From the NCBI GenBank assembly GCA_052387115.1, contig JBQTJM010000385.1, positions 1 through 59,718 of the forward strand: DNA of 59,718 nt, written 5' to 3'. The translations under genes were made by a program, and so were the position numbers. Positions 25,158-32,547 of this stretch are shown one piece after another. The notes under the pieces were generated by a model, which saw only the letters and a list, made by a program, of their open reading frames with translations, made no database searches and was not told the origin of the DNA. Numbering within the stretch: position 1 is the first letter of the stretch; every line of letters starts with the position of its first letter. The stretch is from JACCXJ01 sp052387115 (GTDB lineage Bacteria; Pseudomonadota; Gammaproteobacteria; JACCXJ01).

Positions 25158-26425
25158 CGCAGAGAGCGCTCCGCCAGGCGGATCCCCGCGAACTGCCAGC
25201 GCTGGCCCGGGTAGAAAAAGTTCCGGTAGGTGGCCCGGATGTGGCTGCGCGGCGTCGCGAAGGACCCCCCGCGCAACACCATCTGGCCGCTCATGAACTT
25301 GCCGTTGTATTCACCGAGTGCCCCCTCGGGCGCCCGGTAGCCGGGATACGGCAGATAGGCGCTCGCCGTCCACTCCCAGAGATCGCCCAGCATCTGGGCG
25401 GGCGAATCATCACCGCCATCGCGCCCGCGATAGACGGGTCGCAACCGGCCGTCTTCGAGGAGATGGGCAGTGTCGGGATCGGCTTGGCCCGCGCGCGCCG
25501 CCCGCTCCCACTCGGCCTCCGTCGGCAGGCGCTTTCCGAGCCAGCGCGCGTAGGCATCCGCCTCGAAATAGCTGACATGGCAGACGGGCTCATCGAGCGG
25601 CAGTGCCTCGAGCCCGTTCAGGGTATACATCATCCATCGCTCCCCGATCCGCTCCCAGTACAGCGGCGCGAACCAGCCCTCGTGCCGCACCCGATCCCAG
25701 CCGTCCGAGAGCCAGTGCCGGTAGTCCCGATATCCCCCGTCCTCGATGAAGGCCAGGTACTCGCGGTTCGACACCAGTCGGTCCCATAGCGAGAATGACG
25801 GGACGTGGAGCGGATGCGCCGGGCGCTCGTTGTCGAATGAAAACCCCTCGCCCTCGAACCCCATGCGTCCCATCCCGCCCTTGAAGGCGACGGGGCGCGC
25901 CTCGGCAACCGCGGCATGGGCCATGGCGGTACCGGGCCGGTACGGCGGGCGCTCGGGGTTGGTGGCGAGGATGTGTTTCATGTCCATGAGGATCAGCTCC
26001 TGGTGCTGCTGCTCGTGGTGGAGCCCGAGGATGATGCAGCGCTCGACCTCCGGCCACCGCCCCACGGTCACGGTTTCCACGAGGCGAGCGATTCTCCGAT
26101 CGACCTCCGCGCGGTAGGCATAGACCTCGGACACCGTGGGTCGCGACAAGCACCCGCGGCGAGGCCGTTCCAGGCGCTCCGCGAAGGCCTCGTAGTACGA
26201 GTTGAACAGGAAGCCATAGGTGGCCCGATGAGGCGTGAATCCGGGGAGATGCGGCGCCAGGATGAACGCCTCGAAGAACCAGCTCGTGTGACCCAGGTGC
26301 CACTTGGGCGGGCTCACGTCCGGCATGGTCTGGACGACGTAGTCCTCGATCTCCAGCGGCTCGCAAAGCGCACAAGTCGTTTGCCGAACAGCCCGATAGG
26401 TGCGCAGCACATCGGCTCTCTGCAT
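25154..26425 (-). CDS. egtB: Ergothioneine biosynthesis sulfoxide synthase EgtB
   Basis: A 423-aa non-haem iron enzyme that joins hercynine to a thiol donor. It has an N-terminal DinB-like domain with the iron-binding histidines in WHLGHTSWFFE and LHHEQQHQEL, and a C-terminal formylglycine-generating/sulfatase-modifying domain (LPTEAEWERAARAG, GDLWEWTASAYLPYPGY, MVLRGGSFAT). Start at the ATG at 26425 (MQRADV); an upstream start at 26449 is possible. No egtA, egtC or lyase gene lies nearby, so the thiol donor (gamma-glutamylcysteine or cysteine) and the last step cannot be told. Confidence 0.95.
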   Translation of the reverse strand: MQRADVLRTYRAVRQTTCALCEPLEIEDYVVQTMPDVSPPKWHLGHTSWFFEAFILAPHLPGFTPHRATYGFLFNSYYEAFAERLERPRRGCLSRPTVSEVYAYRAEVDRRIARLVETVTVGRWPEVERCIILGLHHEQQHQELILMDMKHILATNPERPPYRPGTAMAHAAVAEARPVAFKGGMGRMGFEGEGFSFDNERPAHPLHVPSFSLWDRLVSNREYLAFIEDGGYRDYRHWLSDGWDRVRHEGWFAPLYWERIGERWMMYTLNGLEALPLDEPVCHVSYFEADAYARWLGKRLPTEAEWERAARAGQADPDTAHLLEDGRLRPVYRGRDGGDDSPAQMLGDLWEWTASAYLPYPGYRAPEGALGEYNGKFMSGQMVLRGGSFATPRSHIRATYRNFFYPGQRWQFAGIRLAERSLR

Positions 26426-26649
26426 ACTCCCCTCCCCACGGCCGAACATCTCGGGTCCATGCCGGCGGTGCGGAGCTTAGCAGACCCCGCCGCCTCTGGC
26501 CACGTGCGTGATCGAGGGGAGACGCACCCTGCAAATGCGCGTCACCAATCCCCCAGGCCGCAGTGGATGGGGGTCCAAGGAGATAAACTTTCCCAGCCCG
26601 CTACCGAACAGAACCGGCACCGATGTTATCCGCGGGGGGGAGGAACGCC

Positions 26650-27930
26650 ATGATCCGATATCTCTTTGCGCTGGTCCTGCCGGCGCTCGCCATCGCGCCG
26701 CCCACGGCGCCCGCCTATCCGCTCGACGGCGATGCCGCGACCGGGATCAGGCGCCTGACCCATGCGCGCCTCGTACAAGCGGGGCAACTGCCGGGCCCCA
26801 AGCAGCCGCCCGGCGAGCTGTTGTCCCTGGACCATGTCGACCTGAGTCTCTTGGGACACCAAGACCTGGACCTGCCGAGGTCCGATCCGGAGCTGACCCG
26901 CGAGGTGGTTGGCCTGCTCGGCAGGATGGCCGATCGCTATGCCATCGCCGTCCTGGATGTCTCCGATCCGGCGGCGCCGCGTTACGCCGAGCACGGCGGG
27001 GAGGTGCGGCGCAACCCCGGGAGCGTGGGGAAACTGTGCGCGGCGCTGGCCGTGTTCCAGGCACTGGCCGACATTTATCCAAAGGATGAAGCCGCCCGCG
27101 CCAAGGTGCTCCGGGACTCCATGATCACGGCCGACGCCTTCGTCTTAACCGACAGCCACTCCGTGCGGCTCTACCAACCGGGGGGCAAGACCCTGATCCG
27201 CCGCCCGCTGCGCGTCGGGGACCGCGGCTCGCTGTATGAGTTCCTGGACTGGATGCTGTCGGCGAGCTCGAACTCGGCGGCCGCCGTCGTCATGCAGCAG
27301 GCCATGCTCCTGCGCCATTTCAAGACCGCCTACCCGGTGACCCCGGAGGTCCAGGGACGCTTTTTCCGAGAGACGCCGCGGGGCGAGCTGGCGCGCCTCT
27401 ATATCGAGACCTTCGAGGCGCCCCTCAGCCGCAACGGCCTGGACTTGACCGCCCTGCGCCAGGGCAGCTTCTTCACGCGCGAGGGCAAGCGCCGCGTCCC
27501 CGGCAGCGGCCCGAGCTACGGGACGGCCCGCGAGCTGATGAAGTTCCTGCTGCGCATGGATCAGGGCCGGCTCGTCGATGCGTTTTCGAGCCGGGAGATG
27601 AAACGGCTCACTTATATGACCGAGCGCCGCATCCGCTATGCGTCTTCTCCGGCCTTGAGCGACGCGGCGGTGTATTTCAAGTCCGGTTCGCTCTACAAGT
27701 GCGCGCCCGGGTCTCCGTGCCGCAAGTACCACGGCACCGTCATCAACTTCATGAACTCCGTGGCCATCGTCGAGTCCCCGGCGGGCTCGAGGCGGCTCTA
27801 TTACCTCGTGGCCCTGATGTCCAACGTGCTGGGCAAGAACTCGGCCGTGGACCACCAGACGCTCGCCACTCGCCTCCACCGCCTCATCGAAAAACGCCAT
27901 TCGATACGGCCACCTGCGGCGGCACGATGA
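26650..27930 (+). CDS. Exported serine hydrolase of the class A beta-lactamase fold (I)
   Basis: A 426-aa protein with a signal peptide (residues 1-22, LFALVLPALAIAPPTAPA) and a GGAGG ribosome binding site. It has the three active-site motifs of penicillin-binding/beta-lactamase-like enzymes: S125-V-G-K128 (GSVGK), SSN in LSASSNSAAA, and KSGS in YFKSGSLYK. An extra roughly 90 residues precede the catalytic domain. No Glu166-type omega loop is obvious, so a true penicillinase is uncertain; a peptidoglycan or ester hydrolase is as likely. The gene runs into a second gene of the same fold, overlapping it tail to tail by 47 bp. Confidence 0.75.
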   Translation: MIRYLFALVLPALAIAPPTAPAYPLDGDAATGIRRLTHARLVQAGQLPGPKQPPGELLSLDHVDLSLLGHQDLDLPRSDPELTREVVGLLGRMADRYAIAVLDVSDPAAPRYAEHGGEVRRNPGSVGKLCAALAVFQALADIYPKDEAARAKVLRDSMITADAFVLTDSHSVRLYQPGGKTLIRRPLRVGDRGSLYEFLDWMLSASSNSAAAVVMQQAMLLRHFKTAYPVTPEVQGRFFRETPRGELARLYIETFEAPLSRNGLDLTALRQGSFFTREGKRRVPGSGPSYGTARELMKFLLRMDQGRLVDAFSSREMKRLTYMTERRIRYASSPALSDAAVYFKSGSLYKCAPGSPCRKYHGTVINFMNSVAIVESPAGSRRLYYLVALMSNVLGKNSAVDHQTLATRLHRLIEKRHSIRPPAAAR

Positions 27931-28783
27931 TCTCATCGAGCGAGCGGATGAGGCGCGTCATCCACTCGCCGCCCGACGGATCCGCGGCCAGGGCCACCGC
28001 GATGTACTTGTGACCGGCGTGCTCGATGAGCGCGCTGTCGGAATGCCACTGGCGCCACGTCCCGGACTTGCGAAACATCCGGCACTGGGGTCGATCGGAG
28101 AGGCCCTTCACGAACTTGTGGTGGATGGCGGGTTTGGAGAGGACCTCCTTCATGACCCGGGTTAGGGTCGGGGAGGCCAGTTGCCCCGCCTCTAATAGAT
28201 AATAGAAGCGCGCGGTCTGGAAGGCCGTGGCCCCGTGCGAGAGCTGGTGCAAGGGGTCGCGCCGCCAGGCCGGGGCCCGACCATACTCCTTGCCCACCCA
28301 TAGCCCGCCGTTGTAGCGCGGGTCATACAGCCCGTAGCGCGGGGATCGCAGGATTGCCGCGAGGCGTCCCATGCCGACCCGCCGCAACATCTCGGTCGCC
28401 GCCTCGTTGGAGGACACCCGGATCATCCGCGTCAGGCTTGCGCGCGTATCGTCATCAAGGGTGATCCGCCCGCGCTCGATCTCGACGAAGGCACCGAACA
28501 GGATCGCGATCTTAGGCAGGCTCGCGGCGTACAGCATCTCGTCACCATTAACCGCGGCCAGCCGCGGTCGATGCACTCGCGTGACATCGACCAGGGCCAC
28601 CGCCAGGCGCCGGTCGCGGACCGCTCGGCTCAGGCCGAGCTGCCGGATCGCCCCTTCGAGACGGCGCTGCAGGACCGGATCGGCGGTTCGCCGCAAGTCG
28701 GGGATGGGCGGTGCGCCGATTGCATCCAGCATAAAGCCGAGTGCGAATGCAAAGAAAATGATGATGTGTTTTATGGTGCCCAT
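27884..28783 (-). CDS. Exported serine hydrolase of the class A beta-lactamase fold (II)
   Basis: A 299-aa protein starting at the ATG at 28783 (MGTIKHIIIFFAFALGFML, signal peptide or anchor); the frame is open further upstream but without signal. Motifs are S88-L-P-K91 (AASLPKIAIL), SSN in RVSSNEAATEML and KSG in FRKSGTWRQW. Size and order match class A beta-lactamase-like proteins, close to the serine hydrolase/beta-lactamase2 family. It converges with and overlaps the first hydrolase by 47 bp. The two are only distantly similar, so they are neighbours of one fold rather than a recent duplication. Confidence 0.8.
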   Translation of the reverse strand: MGTIKHIIIFFAFALGFMLDAIGAPPIPDLRRTADPVLQRRLEGAIRQLGLSRAVRDRRLAVALVDVTRVHRPRLAAVNGDEMLYAASLPKIAILFGAFVEIERGRITLDDDTRASLTRMIRVSSNEAATEMLRRVGMGRLAAILRSPRYGLYDPRYNGGLWVGKEYGRAPAWRRDPLHQLSHGATAFQTARFYYLLEAGQLASPTLTRVMKEVLSKPAIHHKFVKGLSDRPQCRMFRKSGTWRQWHSDSALIEHAGHKYIAVALAADPSGGEWMTRLIRSLDEIIVPPQVAVSNGVFR

Positions 28784-28881
28784 CCGGCCGGTCCCCCTAT
28801 GCGGCGCAAGCCCCCAGGCCGGATCGTAACGGCGACCATTTATGTGGTGCAGGAAAGAACCTCTGGAACCCGACAACGGAC

Positions 28882-30126
28882 GTGACGACCATGGCCGGAC
28901 ATCCCTTCAAACGCGCGAGCCTCTTGTTCGCCAACTTCTTCTTCATCATGCTGGCATACTACCAGATCAAGCCGGCCAGCCGCTCGCTCTTCATCGGGCA
29001 GCTGGGCGCCGATCGGCTACCCTATGTCTGGATCGGAACGGCCTTGTTCCTGGGGCTCATCATCGGCGGCTACCACCGTCTGGTCGGGCGTTACAGCCGG
29101 TTGCGGCTGGTGCTTGGAAGCTGTGTCCTGTCGATGACGATGCTGGTGGGCTTCCGCGCACTGCTCACGACGGACAGCGCGGCGGCGGCGCTGGCGTTCT
29201 ATGTGTTCGTGGACATCTTCGGCGTGGTGCTGGTCGAACAGTTCTGGAGCCTGACCAACACCCTCTACAGCAGCGAGCAGGGCAAGCGCTGGTACGGGTT
29301 CCTGGGTACCGGCGGGGTTCTGGGCGGGCTTTTGGGGGCGGGGGCGGCGACCTTGATCGTGAAGCACACCTCGCTTACCACCCCTGATCTCTTGCTGGTG
29401 GCGGCGGGCATCCTGGGGCTCGTCGTCACCGTGAACCTGGCCTTGGCGCGCTACGGGGTCTTCGACGGGGCCGCGGCGAACCCGCGCGACATGGAAGGGC
29501 CGGCACCAAGGCGGCTCCTGCGGGACCGCTACCTCATGCTCGTAGGCGCCACCGTGCTCCTGGCCCAGGTGGCAGAACCGCTGGTCGAATACGAATTCAT
29601 GAAGATGGTGGAGCTGAGCTACACCGAGCTCGACGCGCGCACCGCCTTCATCTCCTGGCTCTTCAGCACCATGGGGCTGGTATCGCTCCTGGTCAACCTG
29701 GCCATCACGCCGGTGGTGCACCGCTACCTCGGCGTCGTGGCCGGGCTCATGACGCAGCCGCTCCTGCTGTTCTTTTGCACCTTCGGTTTCATCTTGAGTC
29801 CGACGCTCGCGTTCGGTTCCGCAATGAAGGTCAGCGACCGGGGCCTGTCCTATTCGATCAACCGGGCCTCGAAAGAGTTGCTCTATATCCCCGTCCACCC
29901 CCACCTGAGCTACCGGGCCAAGGCCTGGATCGACATGTTCGGATACCGCGTGTTCAAGGTGATCGGGGCCGTGCTGATCCTGCTCTTGATCGGCTGGCTG
30001 CCGGTCGACGCGGGTCTCGTCGGCCTCGGGTGGCTCACGATGTCGGTGTGCGTGTTGTGGCTGGTCACGGTCGGTTACCTGGCGCGCGAGTACCGGGGTC
30101 TCTGCCCGCGCCCGGCGAGCGCGTGA
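28882..30126 (+). CDS. Multi-spanning carrier of the Npt1/Npt2 (ATP/ADP translocase-like) family
   Basis: A 414-aa inner-membrane protein with about 10-12 hydrophobic segments. The C-terminal half carries the family-like stretch SYSINRASKELLYIPV followed by KAWIDMFGYRVFKVIGAV, which resembles NTP:NDP antiporters and their MFS-like relatives in free-living bacteria. Substrate is unknown; free-living relatives need not exchange ATP. ATG start at 28882 or M4 at 28891. It is divergent from serine hydrolase II with 98 bp between starts, so a shared control region is possible. Confidence 0.75.
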   Translation: MTTMAGHPFKRASLLFANFFFIMLAYYQIKPASRSLFIGQLGADRLPYVWIGTALFLGLIIGGYHRLVGRYSRLRLVLGSCVLSMTMLVGFRALLTTDSAAAALAFYVFVDIFGVVLVEQFWSLTNTLYSSEQGKRWYGFLGTGGVLGGLLGAGAATLIVKHTSLTTPDLLLVAAGILGLVVTVNLALARYGVFDGAAANPRDMEGPAPRRLLRDRYLMLVGATVLLAQVAEPLVEYEFMKMVELSYTELDARTAFISWLFSTMGLVSLLVNLAITPVVHRYLGVVAGLMTQPLLLFFCTFGFILSPTLAFGSAMKVSDRGLSYSINRASKELLYIPVHPHLSYRAKAWIDMFGYRVFKVIGAVLILLLIGWLPVDAGLVGLGWLTMSVCVLWLVTVGYLAREYRGLCPRPASA

Positions 30127-30454
30127 TTTCCCCTGCCCCAGACATGCCGGCGGCGGGTCGAGACGCGAAAAATCTTCACAAACCCCTGTTATTGCGTCGC
30201 GCGCCAGTGGATAATGTGCGCGCGACAAGCACCCGCGACGTCTCCCGACTTCCCATGAACTCGTGCCCCAATCGGCCCGTCCTAGCCGGTAGGGGCTGTT
30301 TTCGTCGCGGCGCGCAGGTACTTTTTCACAGACAGCCGCCCGTGCATGCGCTAGAGTGATGGAGAGCGCGGGCGTCTGCATCGGCGGATCGGCCGTGGCC
30401 GCCGCATCGGCGAGGGTGGGTGCGGCATTACGAGCGACAGGCTAGAGGTAAGTG
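30127..30454. other. Intergenic region, no gene seen
   Basis: This 328-bp gap between the carrier gene and the Sel1-repeat gene has no convincing coding sequence on either strand. A weak promoter-like pair (ttattg then gataat, 15 bases apart, about 30190-30219) may be present. Stretches reading aaaaatcttcacaaa and actttttcacaga recall the ends of the foldback element at 2891-3045, but too loosely to call. Confidence 0.4.
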
Positions 30455-31081
30455 ATGAACACCGGGGGACGCGTGCTGGCGTGGGCCACCGCGATCTTGC
30501 TTGGGCTGATGCTTCCGGTCCAGGCAGACTACGAATCAGGGGTTAGGGCCTACATGAGCGGGGATTACGAGGCCGCGCTGCGCGAGTTCGGCCGTGCCGC
30601 GGACAGCGGCGACCGCAACGCCCAGTACAACGTCGGTCTCATGCACCTCAAGGGACAAGGGGTCGCCGCCAACGACCAGGAGGCGGTAGGCTGGTTCCGG
30701 AAGGCCGCCGGGCTCGGTCAGGTCCAGGCGCAGACCTTCCTGGGGGCCTTGTATGCCGACGGTCAGGGTGTGGCCCAGGACTATGAGCAAGCCGCCTACT
30801 GGCTGGCCATGGCCGCCGAAGCGGGGCACGGCGTCGCCCAGTGCTTCCTGGGCCAGTTGTATGTCGATGGGCTCGGCGTCGAGCAGGACCGGGTGGAGGC
30901 CTATGCGTGGCTCAGCGTCTCCGAGGTCAACGGCTATCCGGAGGCCGCCGGGCTCCTGAAACAGGTTGCTGCGTCAATGTCTCCAGGCGACATCGAGAGG
31001 GCACGACGGCTCGCGCAGGTACGCGGGCCGAATTGGGCCACGGAAGACACCCTGTCCGTCCGGGCCGCGTCCCAAGACTAG
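30455..31081 (+). CDS. Exported Sel1-repeat (TPR-like) protein
   Basis: A 208-aa protein with a signal peptide (residues about 1-24, VLAWATAILLGLMLPVQA). Four Sel1-like helical repeats follow; clear units are AQYNVGLMHLKGQGVAANDQEAVGWFRKAA-, AQTFLGALYADGQGV- and AQCFLGQLYVDGLGV-type (positions about 60-165). Sel1 proteins scaffold protein-protein contacts, often in the periplasm. Start at ATG 30455, with GTG 30452 directly before it. No operon partner is clear; arfB follows after 73 bp. Confidence 0.88.
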   Translation: MNTGGRVLAWATAILLGLMLPVQADYESGVRAYMSGDYEAALREFGRAADSGDRNAQYNVGLMHLKGQGVAANDQEAVGWFRKAAGLGQVQAQTFLGALYADGQGVAQDYEQAAYWLAMAAEAGHGVAQCFLGQLYVDGLGVEQDRVEAYAWLSVSEVNGYPEAAGLLKQVAASMSPGDIERARRLAQVRGPNWATEDTLSVRAASQD

Positions 31082-31154
31082 CTATCCCAATGCGACCGGC
31101 TCGCTGAACCCCGCGGCGGGCCGGGCGGTCTTTGCCCCTCCCCGACCCCTCCCC

Positions 31155-31574
31155 ATGATGCGCGTGACCGGCCCGCTCGCGATCCGCGCCCAGGACCTGT
31201 CCTGGCGTTTCGTGCGGGCCCCCGGGCCGGGCGGACAGAACGTGAACAAGGTGGCGACCGCGGTCGAGCTGCGTTTCGACACCGGCAGCCCGGCCTTGCC
31301 CGAACCCGTGCGTATGCGGCTGTGTGCGCTCGCGGGCCGGCGCATCGGCAAGGACGGCATGCTCCTCATCGAGGCCTGCCGGCACCGCACCCAGGCGCTC
31401 AACCGCCAGGACGCTTTGGCGCGCCTTTGGAGACTCCTTAGTCAGGCGGCGGTCACGCCCAAGCGGCGCATCGCGACCCGGCCGTCCGCCTCCTCCAGGC
31501 GGGTACGGGCCGAGACTAAGCGCCGCCAGGCGACCAAGAAACAAGCCCGGCGCACGCCCTTCGCCGAGTCGTGA
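31155..31574 (+). CDS. arfB: Alternative ribosome-rescue factor ArfB (YaeJ)
   Basis: A 139-aa class I release-factor-like protein that frees stalled ribosomes lacking a stop codon. It has the GGQ motif in APGPGGQNVNKVATAVELRF and the ArfB-type basic C-terminal tail (RVRAETKRRQATKKQARR) that enters the empty mRNA channel. It lacks codon-recognition domains. Start is ATG 31155 followed by a second ATG. It stands alone; the frame is open further upstream but that part is not conserved in character. Confidence 0.93.
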   Translation: MMRVTGPLAIRAQDLSWRFVRAPGPGGQNVNKVATAVELRFDTGSPALPEPVRMRLCALAGRRIGKDGMLLIEACRHRTQALNRQDALARLWRLLSQAAVTPKRRIATRPSASSRRVRAETKRRQATKKQARRTPFAES

Positions 31575-31641
31575 GCGGTTTTGCCGGACCTGCATCGGTC
31601 CGCGATCCTGGAGTACGGATCAGGCTCATCTGCGGGGCCCG

Positions 31642-31659
31642 CTCTCAATATATTGAGAG
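31642..31659. promoter_or_regulatory. Perfect 18-bp palindrome, possible operator
   Basis: The sequence ctctcaatatattgagag is a perfect inverted repeat, AT-rich in its centre and unlike its GC-rich surroundings. The following bases (cacaacatgttgggag) are also partly symmetric. This is the form of a dimeric repressor site. It lies 137 bp before the putative phasin promoter. Confidence 0.45.
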
Positions 31660-31795
31660 TGTCACAACATGTTGGGAGCGTTTGCCGCGGACGGGCGTTC
31701 CCGAGCTTCTTCATGCGGACATCGACGATGAGCCCGAGGAGCTCGGCGGCACCACCCTTCCCGGCTACGCGCCAGCGGCACGCCTCGAGCGTGCT

Positions 31796-31823
31796 TTGAC
31801 ACACTGCACAACACCTGTAGACT
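31796..31823 (+). promoter_or_regulatory. Sigma-70-like promoter upstream of the phasin gene
   Basis: A perfect TTGACA (31796-31801) and TAGACT (31818-31823) are 16 bases apart. The transcript would start about 180 bp before the phasin ATG, leaving a long leader. Confidence 0.55.
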
Positions 31824-32010
31824 AGGCCGATATGAACGTATGACCGAGGGGGAGGGACCGTCGTTCATAGAGGTATTCCCGGCTGGACATCAGGGACTGA
31901 CCGCTCCGCGCCGGCAATCGGTCCGATTCGGTCTTACCGCCTTTTGTCGTGTTCGTCCAAAGCGTGGTGATCGACCCGGTGGGTTCACGGTCAGAGATAG
32001 AGGTGTCACC

Positions 32011-32412
32011 ATGCAACAGCCAAGCATCGAACAAATGAACGAATTCTGTTCCAAGGCCTACACGGCCATGAAAGACTACGAGCAGATCAACACACGCTTC
32101 TGGAAGAGATGCACAGAGCAACAGCTTCAGTTCCTGCGGCTGTGCACGGAATATGGCCAGCGGGAATTCGAGCTGTGGACGAATGGCAAGGACCTGCCGG
32201 CCCTCACTGCCAGCCAGGCGCAGATAGCCAGGGAGTGGGTAACGACACTGAACGAGCGATGCAGTGAGGGCTTCGCCTCCCTCCGAGACACCTCGGCCGA
32301 GGTGATGGCCTTGGTTGATCCGGGTAAAGGCGGCTGGATGCCGGCCCCCGCCCCGCCACCGGCCGACTCGCCGGTCGGAACGCTCAAGGTCAAGAGGGCC
32401 CAAGCCGCCTGA
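32011..32412 (+). CDS. Phasin-family protein
   Basis: A 133-aa, mostly alpha-helical amphipathic protein beginning MQQPSIEQMNEFCSKAYTAMKDY, with a QREFELW segment and an alanine/proline-rich C-terminal tail ending KVKRAQAA. Length, helix pattern and the phenylalanine/glutamine-rich repeats match Phasin_2-type proteins that coat polyhydroxyalkanoate granules. Start at the ATG at 32011 with AGAGG nine bases upstream; the longer frame from 31840 is not preferred. No PHA synthase gene is in the window, so the granule role is inferred from the family. Confidence 0.7.
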   Translation: MQQPSIEQMNEFCSKAYTAMKDYEQINTRFWKRCTEQQLQFLRLCTEYGQREFELWTNGKDLPALTASQAQIAREWVTTLNERCSEGFASLRDTSAEVMALVDPGKGGWMPAPAPPPADSPVGTLKVKRAQAA

Positions 32413-32547
32413 GCCCGTGGCGGGCCGGCATCGCCGTGGCGGACGACGATGTCGGCAACCCGCCTGGGTTTCGAGATCTCGGAAAAGCCCGCGACGTGAA
32501 GGCTGTTACGCGCGATCCCCAGGGTCACCGATGACCTCCTGCTAAAG

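Larger units (their letters stand above)
31575..32010. other. Intergenic region with a perfect palindrome and a promoter
   Basis: No supported gene lies in these 436 bp. Short frames on both strands (for example 31571-31825 plus, 31822-32403 minus) lack family features. It holds the 18-bp palindrome at 31642-31659 and a sigma-70-like promoter at 31796-31823 reading toward the phasin gene. Confidence 0.5.

Noticed and set aside
25590..26534. 314-codon minus-strand frame overlapping egtB
   Set aside because: Out-of-frame shadow of egtB on the same strand.
29017..30381. 454-codon minus-strand frame opposite the carrier gene
   Set aside because: Shadow of a membrane protein gene; no signal, no homology pattern.
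31571..31825. 84-codon plus-strand frame after arfB
   Set aside because: No family features, spans the palindrome and promoter region; not supported as a gene.
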